Source: Cloeon dipterum (lineage: Eukaryota; Arthropoda; Insecta; Ephemeroptera; Baetidae). From it: a stretch of DNA of 64,000 nt. Below are positions 1-17,990 of the stretch, piece after piece. The notes under the pieces were generated by a model, which made no database searches, was not told where the DNA came from, and worked only from the letters and a program-made list of their open reading frames with translations. Position 1 is the stretch's first letter. The number at the start of each line of letters is the position of its first letter. The stretch lies in contig NC_088787.1 in the NCBI RefSeq assembly GCF_949628265.1, forward strand, positions 21,876,501 to 21,940,500. Direction: 5' to 3'. Both the position numbers and the translations under genes were made by a program.

Positions 1-674
1 ATCAAGCCGCCCCTTACCCCCGACGAGACCACCACTTCAGGTACGTTTTAAAGTGGAAAGATATATTAATTAGTATGCAGTTGATCAGATTTAGAGTTCA
101 AATTTTGATCCGGTCCGATTTTAACAGTTCAATATCAGAATTTGCGCAATTTCAGCATTCGTGCTATAGTGCAGTGCGCGCCCTTCCCGGTCCACAGGGT
201 TCACAGGGATAAAAAAGAGCAAAATAAATAATAAATTTGACGAAGGATTTTTTTATCTTTGCATGATTTAGTTCTGCATGGAACAATTCGTAATGGTTAT
301 ACCTGTTAGGGAAAAATTTTGAAAGACAAAATTCAATAACGCGCGTTTATTTTATTTCACAAAATTGTCTGTGCGTGTATTCCTTTCTATTTTCAGTTCT
401 TTGATATTTAACAAACTTCTAATGAGCTCGCTTAAAATATATTAAATTAAGCAATCCCCTGAAAAGTGTAAATAAATGGTAAAAGATACGATTAACATAG
501 TCATTAAACAATCCACGAGAAAGATTTTAAAAATTGAAGCGTATTAAAATCTTGTAGTCTTTAATTTTGATCATTTACGGTGTGGGTCATAAAAGTGTGT
601 AATTTAATTTTTCTATTCTTTATCTTGTTTCAGAATCTGAGGCTGACGAGAAAAAGGACATTCTTCGTTTTTAA
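1..674 (+). CDS. 3' end of an unrecognised plus-strand gene (two coding pieces)
   Basis: Two exon pieces are joined by a 593-bp intron. Piece one is 1-40 and ends at a good donor (TCAG|GTACGT). Piece two is 634-674 after the acceptor TTGTTTCAG. Reading piece one in frame 1 ends with one base, which completes a Glu codon across the junction. The tail then reads SEADEKKDILRF and stops with TAA at 672-674. The joined C-terminus is IKPPLTPDETTTS followed by an acidic/basic stretch. I do not recognise the family. The frame is an inference: the alternative phase 0 reading stays open further past 674 but looks non-coding. The intron carries a truncated non-LTR element at about 149-235. The gene starts outside the window. 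Confidence 0.5.
149..235 (+). mobile_element. Non-LTR element L1x, 3' end copy 1
   Basis: TTTCAGCATTCGTGCT, GTGCAGTGCGCGCCCTTCCC and an A-rich tail (AATAAATAATAAA) match the 3' ends of the copies at 56590-56850 and 63462-63890. It is the shortest copy, truncated at its 5' side, and lies in the intron of the left-edge gene. Confidence 0.7.
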
Positions 675-1080
675 CTCCACAGATCTTCAGGCAAGCCCAC
701 CGCGCATTTTTGTTTTATTTTTTCTTCAGTAAGTTCGACAATAAAATGGCGATATAGTTTTGAGATTGTCGGTTTAGTGAGTAACACCAAGTATGACACA
801 TTGTCAGTTCATGTACAGAGAATCTCAGAAAAATTAGTGTTAACTATTTTAAATTAGTTTAAACAAAGCTTGATATTTATACAAAATGTATACATTTTGC
901 CTCAGTCGGCAGTCTCTTATTTAATAATTGTTACACCTTTTTAGCCGAGTTAAATGTAATTTAGATTTAATTTGTTGTTTAGAAAGCAGCGCGTAGTTTG
1001 TGATAACGTGTTTCATATAATCATTATAATTCTGTGAATATGTTTTTGAAGACACAATAAAAACCCAAAGGTATTCGTTT
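675..1080 (+). other. 3'UTR of the plus-strand gene at the left edge
   Basis: AT-rich sequence follows the TAA at 672-674. AATAAA occurs early at 740-745 and again at 1056-1061 near the probable end. No other coding signal is visible here. The extent is inferred from the polyadenylation signals. Confidence 0.45.
1056..1061 (+). terminator. Polyadenylation signal AATAAA
   Basis: A canonical AATAAA lies 382 bases after the stop codon of the left-edge gene and is the most plausible cleavage signal for it. Confidence 0.5.
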
Positions 1081-3532
1081 CAAAATATTTATTTCATTGA
1101 CTCTGCAATACGACACACTACAAGCTTTGCGTGCAATATTTCCGCGCTTATACAGGGTTTACATCATCATCATCATCAGCGCCCTAGATAACTATAGAAT
1201 TTGGTTTCAGAATAGATAACTATGGTAACTGTGATTTTCTGTATACATACTTATGAATAGTAATATTTTAATAATGGTGTATATTATCTTAAAACGGCTC
1301 AGGAGCTTCTTTCTTTCTGTTTTTGATAAAGGCTACATTAGTATATATGTATGCATGTACGTGTGTGTATAGTAAGGGCAATTCGGTATTTTTACGCAGG
1401 CATTGGGTGCACAGATGGTCCAATTTTTTTAAAATTTATAATCAACTTGTGCTGTGCATCCGCGGATTCGTTTGATATGACTCTGGAAAACAATGGGAAA
1501 CTTGCTTTACGCTCTCCTGAACCATGGTAGCCATCTTTTTCTTTTGATTGTCAGTTAAATTTGGGTTATCTTCCAAACTAGATGGGCTTTTCACCACAGA
1601 CAGTGTAACAATGACAAAATAAACTCAACATTGATAGTATTATAATATATAGATATAAGTGTCTCAGCATAACATCAAATTTGCTAAAATCTCGAACAAT
1701 CAATAAAAAAAACAACTATGATTAGCATGGGCGAGAATAATTTTTGTTTAAAAATTATGATATGGTACTTATTTGTGCTCAAAGAGTTGTCGGTTTTTTT
1801 GGTTACAATGCTGGCTATTTATATTAGTTCCACGAATATGAAAAATCAATACTGCGTGATTGTTAAGGCAAAATTAATAAATCGATTTTTATGTCCTCTT
1901 TTAAGGACAACGTCACTTTCAGCGGATGGCCTAGCGCCACACAGGTCGTGGAAAGAACTTGGAGTTAGAATGGATAGAGCGACTCTTTAAATTTCCGTGT
2001 CAATAGACATTAACAGCAATATAAGGCAATGCGAGTTATTGTTTTGCTGTGCGCCGTTTGTCGCACTGACACGCTTTTGCACACTGTTTCTTTACCGGTG
2101 AATCGTTTTTCGAGAAGTGTACAGTTTGCAAAAGGTGTCTGTTTTCAGCGTGCGCACCTACATCCAAAATTCACAAGAAACCCCAGGGTTTGTTTCGCTT
2201 TTAATGATATTTTTTGCCTCGAACGTGTAGATTTTTATGAAATGGGAGGAATATGACAAAAATTATAATTTATGGCAATTATTCTGAATTATGTACAGCG
2301 TCTTATGAGAGTCTTATGGGGCTTTTCATTTTTTCATTTATTTTTTTATTCAATAAGTTTGTTTAATTCTGGCCAAATCCAGATTTTTTCCGATTTTTCA
2401 CGCACAAGATAGTATAACAGATCAAAGCTCTCAAAAATAAAAATAAAATGTGTCGGCGAAACTTTTTGACAGTAAATTTGTTTCGATATTAATTATCAAT
2501 TAATTAAAAATTACGATGTATTTATTTTTTAAAGAGAAAAGATGATAAGAAAAATATAGCAAATTTTACTATTTATTTTCGACCAATCGGTGCTGTCCAC
2601 CACTTTGTGCCTCCAGACGGCTGGAGTAGCGAAAAAAGTGGAGAATGTCTCTGTTGCTGCGAGTGGAGGGGGACGAGAGCGCGTTCTTTCCGGTTCTTTC
2701 GCTCGCTCCCCCTCCACTGCCCGCTTCGCTCGCAAACAGCACCATGATGGCTGGGGAGGAAGAATTGCATCTTTTCCAAAATGCACTGGCTGAAAATTTT
2801 ATGGACCCCAGTCGCCGCCATCTCTGGGAAGAATTTTCTCGTACTCTTGGTAGAGAATTTTGATAAAAAAAATTACCCACCAATCGATATGTTTATACCA
2901 AAAATCACCACGATTTAGCAAAAATTGGATTGAACAATTAATTTTATAGATTTTCCTAAAATATATTTGTCCGTCCATCCCTCGAGAACAATGGCAGATT
3001 GAATATTATAGACTGGTAGTGAAAGTAATCGTGTTTGAGGCAAAAAATGCACGTTAGAACAAACAAACGCTGAGTTCTCTTATCAGGGAAGTTGGCCGAG
3101 CGGCCAGAGTCAGGTTTAAGGGGTTCGACAGGTTCTTTAGCCTAAACGATTGGACCCAAAATAGTAACAGTATTTTACACACTCACTAAACCGAGTGAAG
3201 AATGATTGCGAATTTGCAATGAATAACAAACAAAAAAACACAACTCCAGCAGTGCAAAATTAAAATAAACATGATAACACGCACACGAGTGAGTAGGTAA
3301 TGCCCATCAACTCACAACCGGAAAATTCGAAATGGGATGACTAACACAAACAGTTTGTTGGATTTCTTTGGCTGCCCACTTAAGAAAAAAATCAGTACGA
3401 TGAGGATCGAGGCGAATTTGCAAATAAAATGACTCGAAGTGCGACACAGCGTGGGCGAAAATAGGAATCAACACGGTGACTCAAACATGACTGCTCTTAA
3501 GCCTACGAATGATTTTTTCCGGCTCTCACGTC
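1081..3532. other. Intergenic / 3'UTR interval between two convergent genes
   Basis: The left-edge gene (plus) and the ZMYND11 gene (minus) converge on this interval. Part of it, down from 3532, should be ZMYND11 3'UTR. I see no unambiguous minus-strand AATAAA close to the stop; TTTATT on the plus strand appears only near 2520 and 2573. There is a short CAT trinucleotide run at about 1151-1170. A GC-rich patch at 2590-2870 contrasts with its AT-rich surroundings and holds overlapping small ORFs on both strands. Confidence 0.5.
2645..2863 (+). CDS. Candidate small ORF in a GC-rich patch (doubtful)
   Basis: A 72-residue ORF crosses the GC-rich patch. Internal ATGs give a shorter form beginning MAGEEELHLF and ending RTLGREF before TGA. 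The second half has protein-like codon use, but the first half looks like translated low-complexity DNA. No family is recognised, and ORFs are also open on the opposite strand. It could be chance, 3'UTR of ZMYND11, or a real small protein. Confidence 0.15.
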   Translation: MSLLLRVEGDESAFFPVLSLAPPPLPASLANSTMMAGEEELHLFQNALAENFMDPSRRHLWEEFSRTLGREF

Positions 3533-3655
3533 TCAGCGGCTTCGTCTGCATTTGAGTTTGTGGTCACTCATCCAGTGCCTGTGCTGGCACTCTTTGCTGC
3601 AGTATGCCGTCTGCCAACAGCAGTAGAGGATGGCCTCCCCGAAGCACTGGCAGCA
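3533..3655 (-). CDS. ZMYND11: ZMYND11 exon 10: MYND zinc finger and stop
   Basis: Forty codons plus TGA at 3533-3535. The full MYND ligand set is visible: CCQC, YCC, YCSKEC, HRHW, H, and the last Cys in KCRRSR. The acceptor is GTGCGCAG. Confidence 0.96.
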   Translation of the reverse strand, partial: CCQCFGEAILYCCWQTAYCSKECQHRHWMSDHKLKCRRSR

Positions 3656-6600
3656 CTGCGCACATCCAGAAACAACCCGTCAGTTTAAAGAAATATTCCC
3701 AAGCGAAACGCAAAGCCAATTAATTCATACGTTTATTAATTGAAAAGCCACACACAGGTTTTGGAGAGGGTTTGACAGTGCAAAAGGTGGGCATGCAAAC
3801 GCACAAAGGGTAAGGAAATCAAGATTTCCTTCAATCTTGCATTCAAAAGCAGGTACAAAAAAACGGTCAGTCATTTTACCCAAATCTTTGCTTTGGTTTC
3901 TTCAATAGCAACTCTGTGTTGCTCCCTCATGACCTCGGCTTGCAGTCGGTGCTCCTCCTTCAGCTTCTTGATCTCCTCAGCGTGCGCCTGCTGCATTTTG
4001 GCCACTTCCACGGCGTGTTTCTGGCGCAGTTGTTCCAGGCACTCTGCGTTTGCGTTTGATACCTCACCCTGAAAAATCTTTGGTTTAATATATTGACTTA
4101 TCAAGGAAACTCTTGGGATGCGGCGTTTCATTTAGAAAATAGATTGAAAAATTCAGTTTCTTCACAGTGAAGATGACATTTGGTTCATAGACAACGTTTG
4201 ATGAGACAAATCGGTCCATGGCTCATTATTGACGTTCGGAAAAGAACTTAAAATATTGCTAAAATAGATTTAAATGATCTACTGCAAAAAAACCTGCGTT
4301 TTTTAAAAGCTGAAAAATTCCCGATATAAATTGCTTTTAAAAAATGTAAAAACAAGTTTCCATTTTTTTTTAATTTCCCTATTTTAAGTACAGAATGGTA
4401 GTTTAATCAAAGAGGAAAATTTACCTGGTTACCAAAACAATGCTACGTGACCTGGCAGCTAACTCAAAAAATTATGAAAACAGTATCAAAAATTTTGATT
4501 TTTAAATTTCCAATTCTCCCAGCCATGGACTTTTTAGAAAGTAAAAAAGTGTGACCAAGATTGAACGAAAACTGGCATTTAAAATTAATTATAAATAAAA
4601 TTCCCTACAGGTTTTAACCTTCATAGGTTAATTTTTCATAAAAGCTCCAAATTTAACTGAAACGTCACATATATTGATTTTCCTTGAGAGCATGAAAGCA
4701 TACGTTGGTAGCGTTGCTTGACGACACAGCGTCCTCAGAACTCTCCTCCTGAAAAAATCGTCTGTTTAAATCATCTGGCAGAGGGAATTCAGCTAAAGAT
4801 TACCATCACCACTTTGCGGCTGTCGGACGAGGTGACGGAGTTTCGGTTGGCGTCCAGCTCAGGGGGCATGTCCGCTTCCACAGGCAGCTCTGGCTCAGTT
4901 TTCTCCTCTTCCTCCTTGGCATCAACGACGGCAGGCTCTTCAGCCAGCTGCTCCACCACTGGCACCGCCACAGCAGCCTCCTTCTTTGGGGCAGCAGGCT
5001 TTGGCACCTTTTCCTGCTGCTTGGCAGTCTGCTCCAAACATAACATCATTTCCTATTTTTTTAAGATTTAAATTCTTTTGATTAATTAATTGCATTTGAA
5101 TGCATTTTTTTGTTCAATTGCAACTTGAATTGAGATGTTTGTTGGGAAAGATCTAAACTAAATGAAGTTCAGGCTTGTGCAAATCAGGTAAATCGCAAAA
5201 AATGGTTCAAAATAAATATATAATTACCTTTAGCCTCTTCTTTGGAGGGCTGGCGGTGGCGTTGTCCACCACACTGTTCTTGGGTGCCACCGGCACAGGA
5301 GATTTGCTCATGTTCAGCTGGTTCATGTGGTTTTCAAGCTCGTCGAGGGCAGAGTTGAGCTTGGCCGTGCGCTTCAGGCTGAGCGAGCTGACAGGAGTGG
5401 TGATGGGCTTGATGAAGGCCTCTTCTATCAGTGCCCGCTCGTATGGCGGCCCAAAGAACCGCACATCGTACTTTACTTTTCTGCCGTCCTCGTTCTTTTT
5501 TATCACCTGCAAACATTTACATGAGAGAATTTTTTCTCAGATATTTCTATATCCTATTTTTCTGCTCTTATTTATATCTTTAAACAACAAAAATTATGAA
5601 TAAAAAACCCTGTTTTGATTACTTTTTATTTAAATTTCATAAAAAAATCACATAAAAGTTTTTAGATGATATGAATGTAATTCTTTGAAATATTTCTGTA
5701 CCAAAAAGCATGTTCCTTCTGAGGAAAAATCACTACACAACCTTTAGCCAATTGTCAAACATTCCCCAATGTTCACCAGTGCAGAGCATTTTTTAAAATC
5801 CTTTGCATGGTTGCAAATGCTGACGATTCATATTCTACTGAGTAAAATTTTAGCTTTCTCTGGCATTTAGTTCCACAATGTTTACCAGGGCAAATTAATG
5901 CACTCACCTTGGCTGGCCAATAGCAGTATCCTTTCTGTTTGGCATAAACAAGAGTGTGTGGGGGATCACAGGGCAGACAGTACCAGTTTTCAGGCTGCTC
6001 GTTCGAGTACAAGAAGCATTGCAGGCAGTTTTTCATCTCATCTGCATCATGCATAAGCGCTCTTTGCATTGGCTTCAGGGTTGGCGCTGGGAACTGATTG
6101 TTGCCTGCGATCATAGATAATGCAACAAAAATTAATTAAAAAAAAAAACTACCATTAAAAGAAGCAAATTAAAGTTACAAGAAAAATCATAAACTGTAAG
6201 TAGTGAAATTTCACAGTAACTCAACAAACGCTGAAAATTACAATCAATTATTTTAAACACTAATATTTGCAAAGTTTTCAATTATCTTAAGTCCCGAAAT
6301 ATTCAGGCCATTCTACTTGTTATTATATGAATTTCCTATGATTCATCCGATTAAAGTTCCGTTACGTCTTAGAAATATGACGTTAAAAGGTTTTTAACAG
6401 TTGTTTCTATAAACAAATTTCGTAACTTTTAAGGAGCAAACAACAACAATACCATGGTGGAACACTTGCACATTGTGGAACAGGGTGTTTGCATCAGCAA
6501 CAAACTCGGCAAGTGTCTTGTACTCCCTGTTTTGGGCCTTCCGCGCCATTTTTCCAACGCTCATTTGCTCGTAGAAGATGAGAGCCTCGCGGTACGGCTC

Positions 6601-7973
6601 GACCTCAGTGTCTTGGTAGCTGATCGACTTTTGAAAGAGGCCGACAGGCACCTTGCGGAGTAACAAGTTTTCAGGCACCTGAAAAATGAGTTATTAAAAA
6701 CTTTACTGGTGAAATTAAAATGACTTACAAAGAACTTGACCCGCTCGCATACAAATCCAATGCACTTGTTTAGATTCTCGAGGTTGTGGTTTTTGGAAGA
6801 CATCTCGTCTTCAATTTCCTGAACAAATTGATTTAAATATAGTTTTTCAAAATAAAAATAATTCTCACCGTGCAAATCGGGCACTTGAGGCTGTCAGACC
6901 TAAGTTTTTCAGGGAGGCAGTCATTGTGATAGACTCTGTGGCACGAGACGCAGCCTGTGACTATGCCTTTATCGTGGCAGATGGTACAGTACCAATCCCA
7001 ACCTTCGCTCTTCTGCAATAAATTCGAATTTACAATTTACATCTCAAAGAAAAGAAATTCACCTAGTTCAAGGTTTACAGAACCATTCGCAAAAAAAAGT
7101 TTGAAAGCAAAAATATTATCTAGCAAGTCAACTGCAAAAAATAATATTTCACGATTTCTGGAAATGAAATTGACTCGTGTAGGTATGATTATTACATTTA
7201 AATAAAGTTGATTAAATATCTTCCACTTCAGATAGTTAAAATATATGAACAACAATGAAAAATCTTGAGGTGGAAAATTAAAAAAAAATACACCTGATGA
7301 ATAAGCAATTAATCAAAGGGATAATGATTTTTTTTTTAATTTAACCATAAGCAAAATCAAAACAAACACCAGCATTTTATTTTTCAATTGCGGCCTTTTT
7401 TATGTAAAACACTGGAATTTAATTTTCAAAGTTAAATTTGTTCAATATTGCACCAGTTAAATTGAAGGATTTACCGATTATAATGCAAGTCTCAAAATAA
7501 GTAATGTAAAAAAGAAAAGTTATTTACGGAAAAACACTACACGATTTTCAATCTTCGGTCGAACCCTGAATAAGACACATACCAGCGAGGAGGGGATGGT
7601 ATAAATTTCCACCATCTTGCCTAGAAGTTTGCCTCTGGTACCCTGCTTTGTATCCCGCAGCAGCAGCTGGTCGTCAAGGCACCTCATCAGCATCGCATTT
7701 ACCGACTCTACAGACAAGTATTTCGAAAATCTCAATTTAACAAAACAATCCCTGTCACACCCACAGCCGTTCGGGGGTTGTGAAATACATGTAATTCGAA
7801 CCTTCGGTGATGCCGTATCTTGCCTTAAGAAAACTATGTATTCGCTCTTGGGTAGGCTGCTGCCTCATGCTGTCGCTGGTCCAGTAAGCGATGGCATCCC
7901 AAATTTGGTGCAGTTCCCCAGTCGAGCTCTTGCGCTGCACCTTCCGAATGGGCCTCGCACTGACGTTTTCCAT
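3533..7973 (-). CDS. ZMYND11: ZMYND11 (BS69)-type chromatin reader, complete coding region, 10 exons
   Basis: Exons in order of translation: 7802-7973, 7583-7707, 6869-7012, 6729-6818, 6453-6678, 5908-6104, 5228-5506, 4804-5028, 3880-4068, 3533-3655. They sum to 1770 nt (589 residues), all with GT-AG borders and matching phases. Human ZMYND11 has 602 residues. Domain order: SAMD1-like winged helix about 20-95, PHD 100-147, bromodomain-like region about 148-253, zinc ribbon plus PWWP about 275-345, charged linker, coiled coil 487-549, MYND 550-589. The ending WCCQC...CRRSR closely parallels the vertebrate C-terminus. In vertebrates the protein is nuclear, binds H3.3K36me3 through Bromo-PWWP and modulates transcription elongation; its MYND finger recruits partners. 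That role is inferred here by homology. The chosen start (7971-7973) gives an N-terminus of vertebrate length. An upstream in-frame ATG at 8004-8006 would add 11 residues. Confidence 0.96.
3880..4068 (-). CDS. ZMYND11: ZMYND11 exon 9: coiled coil
   Basis: Encodes residues 487-549, a Glu/Lys/Gln-rich helix with heptad-like spacing (EEIKKLKEEHRLQAEVMRE) ending EETKAKIW. This aligns with the end of the vertebrate coiled coil (TKKKQW) directly before the MYND finger. The spliced exon ends before the intronic GTAAAA. Confidence 0.94.
4804..5028 (-). CDS. ZMYND11: ZMYND11 exon 8: charged disordered linker
   Basis: A 75-codon Ala/Glu/Pro/Lys-rich exon (TAKQQEKVPKP...) without a fold motif. The 3' border is uncertain by two codons, because both GTG|GTGATG and ATG|GTAATC keep the frame. 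I chose the latter as the better donor. Confidence 0.82.
5228..5506 (-). CDS. ZMYND11: ZMYND11 exon 7: rest of PWWP and linker
   Basis: Encodes residues 319-411. YDVRFFGPPYERALI aligns with VDVRFFGHHHQRAWI of human ZMYND11, followed by the conserved helix around KLNSALDELENH. The tail is a Ser/Pro/Lys-rich linker ending PPKKRLK, a possible nuclear localisation sequence. Confidence 0.95.
5908..6104 (-). CDS. ZMYND11: ZMYND11 exon 6: zinc ribbon and start of PWWP
   Basis: Encodes residues 254-318. A Cys-rich segment (NCLQCF...WYCLPC) is followed by YAKQKGYCYWPAK, the first strand of the PWWP domain. The family motif PWWP is represented by YWPAK here, as FWPAK is in human. Donor AAG|GTGAGT, phase 0. 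Confidence 0.95.
6453..6678 (-). CDS. ZMYND11: ZMYND11 exon 5: bromodomain core
   Basis: Encodes residues 178-252 from VPENLLLRKVP to TLFHNVQVFHH. REYKTLAEFVADANTLFHN matches the YRSYEEFKADAQLLLHN segment of vertebrate ZMYND11. Ends in phase 1 at CATG|GTATTG. Confidence 0.94.
6729..6818 (-). CDS. ZMYND11: ZMYND11 exon 4: PHD-bromodomain connector
   Basis: A 30-codon phase 0 exon from EIEDEMSSK to ERVKFF. It enters the first helix of the bromodomain. Acceptor TTGTTCAG, donor TTT|GTAAGT. Confidence 0.88.
6869..7012 (-). CDS. ZMYND11: ZMYND11 exon 3: PHD zinc finger
   Basis: Encodes residues 100-147 with the complete C4HC3 ligand pattern: WYCTIC, CVSC, VYHNDC, CPIC. Phase 0 at both ends (acceptor TTGCAG, donor ACG|GTGAGA). 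Confidence 0.96.
7583..7707 (-). CDS. ZMYND11: ZMYND11 exon 2: second half of winged helix
   Basis: Begins after the acceptor CTGTAG in phase 1, so the split codon reads Glu. It encodes SVNAMLMRCLDDQLLLRD and on to the SSL end at the donor CTG|GTATGT (phase 0). It corresponds to the RQLSLAVKDGLIVE part of the vertebrate protein. Confidence 0.92.
7802..7973 (-). CDS. ZMYND11: ZMYND11 exon 1: start and first half of winged helix
   Basis: Encodes residues 1-57 (MENVSARPIRK...) and ends in phase 1 at the donor GAAG|GTTCGA. ELHQIWDAIAYW aligns with the HLWAAIEII region of vertebrate ZMYND11, the start of its winged-helix domain. Confidence 0.93.
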
Positions 7974-8829
7974 GTTCACGAAACCACCAATTTCAATGTG
8001 ATACAATATCCGGCCCTGGAAATTTCGATTAACTTAAGAAACACATCCTAGAAAACGACAAATTTAAATAGGGGTGCAATGGATCTGCGGAAAATTTGCG
8101 GCCGCGACCTTCAAACTGAGATAAAAAATTGCCATTTTGTCAGTGTTTTTATTTGTTCCCGCGGCACCCGAAATCGTCTCATCACGTATGTCATGCGATT
8201 TGGACGAACGATTTCCGGGCCGAATTCACGATGTATGTATGTTGGTAATTTGGACGCATGTTAATTTATGCACAAGAGCGAGGCGGATTCATGCGTACAT
8301 ACATAACAATTGTAATGGTGTGTGCACCTTCAATTTTCCGATCCGACTCGGGTGTGCAGTGCACCAACACTATATAAATGTAAATGCAGCGGTGACGGCG
8401 CCGAAAATAGGAAAATGTCACCCACCAAGCGAGTTGTTGGGCCACTCGTGACTACTCACCAACTCAAAACGAAGTTAACACAGTTGTAAGAATGAACCAA
8501 AATCACTGAGGATCCATCTGAAATAAAAATTGAATGAGCTGGATCTGACGACACTGACGATTGACAATAACAAAGTAAATAAAAGGCGACCACAGCGCCA
8601 TAGCATGGTATATAAGCGGAAGCTTGTCTGATATGCATGAATTTCGCGACTTTATCGACGCAGCTTCGCGAATTTTAAAAATGACACCATACCACTCTAA
8701 AATATTATTTGTTATTTGATCAGGTATCATATTTAAGAATACTGTAAATTCAGTGATTTCATCTGCATGAGCTTACGCTTTGAAAGTTGTTTTGCTATAT
8801 ATATACTGATAAATTATCATCGTTGCTAA
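7974..8829. other. ZMYND11 upstream region (5'UTR and presumed promoter)
   Basis: This is the interval between the ZMYND11 start and the tRNA gene. A CpG-richer segment at about 8090-8450 fits a promoter or first untranslated exon. No TATA box or initiator could be assigned with confidence, and no other gene is seen. Confidence 0.4.
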
Positions 8830-8900
8830 GCATCGGTGGTTCAGTGGTAGAATGCTCGCCTGCCACGCGGGCGGCCCGGGTTCGATTCCCGGCCGATGCA
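8830..8900 (+). tRNA. tRNA-Gly (anticodon GCC)
   Basis: A 71-nt canonical cloverleaf. The acceptor arms are GCATCGG and CCGATGC with discriminator A. The D arm is GTTCAGTGGTAGAA (A box), the anticodon loop CTGCCAC has GCC at 8862-8864, and the T arm is CCCGGGTTCGATTCCCGG (B box). No intron and no encoded CCA. It is essentially the standard animal tRNA-Gly(GCC) and should be functional. Confidence 0.98.
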
Positions 8901-8902
8901 TC

Positions 8903-8909
8903 TTTTTTT
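8903..8909 (+). terminator. RNA polymerase III terminator after tRNA-Gly
   Basis: A run of seven T begins two bases after the discriminator base of the tRNA gene, as expected for a pol III stop. Confidence 0.9.
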
Positions 8910-9126
8910 ACTTTTTCATCACACTCGCTAGGCATTAATGAGGATTATGTTACTGTTGTTGGAAAATTCTTGTTGCCAGTGCATGAACTACTCATCCTTC
9001 AGGATTTAGTTGCAGCCAAAATTGACCTGACAATAAGTTGCACTACAAATAATCCATTCTTAATAAAATCAGGAATCAGAAACAAAATCTTTCAAATAAC
9101 GAAACGGTTTAATAATAAAAATAAAT

Positions 9127-9132
9127 TTTATT
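9127..9132 (-). terminator. Polyadenylation signal adjoining the MCM9 stop codon
   Basis: TTTATT on the plus strand (AATAAA on the gene strand) lies immediately after the TAA. The implied 3'UTR is only a few tens of bases and leaves about 200 bases to the tRNA gene. Confidence 0.5.
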
Positions 9133-17138
<8,006 letters not shown>

Positions 17139-17739
17139 GGTGATAGGTGAAATTTAGCGAAATATTCAAGGTGTCAACATCGACAACAATCTTTTATATT
17201 ATTATGCATTGCTGTGGATTTAAAAATAAAATCTTCGTTGCTCACAAAATGGAAATTTATGTGCTAACTGCGAGGAAACGTGAGCAACAATCGCAGCAAT
17301 GCATTTTCAAGTCATGTGCGTTTGTTGTGAAGCTTTGGCTTCGAAGCAGCTGGTGGCTGCGGCTGACTGCGCGCTCGAATCCGCGCATGCTCAGCAATCC
17401 AGCAAGAAGCTGGGTACTGGGAAAAAATACATTATAGTGGGCAACGTGCTAGTCTTCTGAGAAAAGCGTGTTGCATATTATCTACCTAATAAATCAGCTC
17501 ATTGTCAGTAATTTTTGCGTTTCAGCACTCTGGACTCTGTTCTCTCGTTATGGAGGTTGGAGGATTTAATTTTCAAATGATTCATACTGATAGAAATTTT
17601 TGTTTCCTCTCCTACTGAAATGTCCTTTTTGAAAGGTTTTGAAGAGGATGTACAGAGCGTGAAACACGGAAAATCCTTGTTAATACCAATGCATAAATCC
17701 CTAATGATTCATTTTAAGCCAAAATAAGCATAAGGTGGC

Positions 17740-17870
17740 ACTATAATTTTTTAGAGAAGTCGTTGCAAAGTTAGCTTGCTTTACAAAATGGTGAAGGACT
17801 TGAAATCTTATTTCATATATATCAACAACGAGTTTCTCCAAAAAGTGTAATACGTATAGATCTCGACAAG

Positions 17871-17927
<57 letters not shown>

Positions 17928-17990
17928 TGCAAAGAACATTGGTCAAGCACAGGAAATTTTGGAGAAAATTGGAATATTTTGATTTCAAAT
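17740..17990 (+). repeat. Repeat R2, copy 1, with a TA microsatellite inside
   Basis: Shares GAGTTTCTCCAAAAAGTGTA, ATAGATCTCGAC and GGAGAAAATTGGAATATTTTG with the R2 copies near 25000, 26740 and 58465. A TA array has expanded directly after the shared block. Confidence 0.55.
17874..17925. repeat. (AT)26 microsatellite
   Basis: Fifty-two bases of uninterrupted AT dinucleotides, the source of spurious Ile/Tyr ORFs on the minus strand. Confidence 0.98.

Noticed and set aside
3086..3140. Functional tRNA
   Set aside because: A-box-like and B-box-like strings are present, but no acceptor or anticodon stems can be paired.
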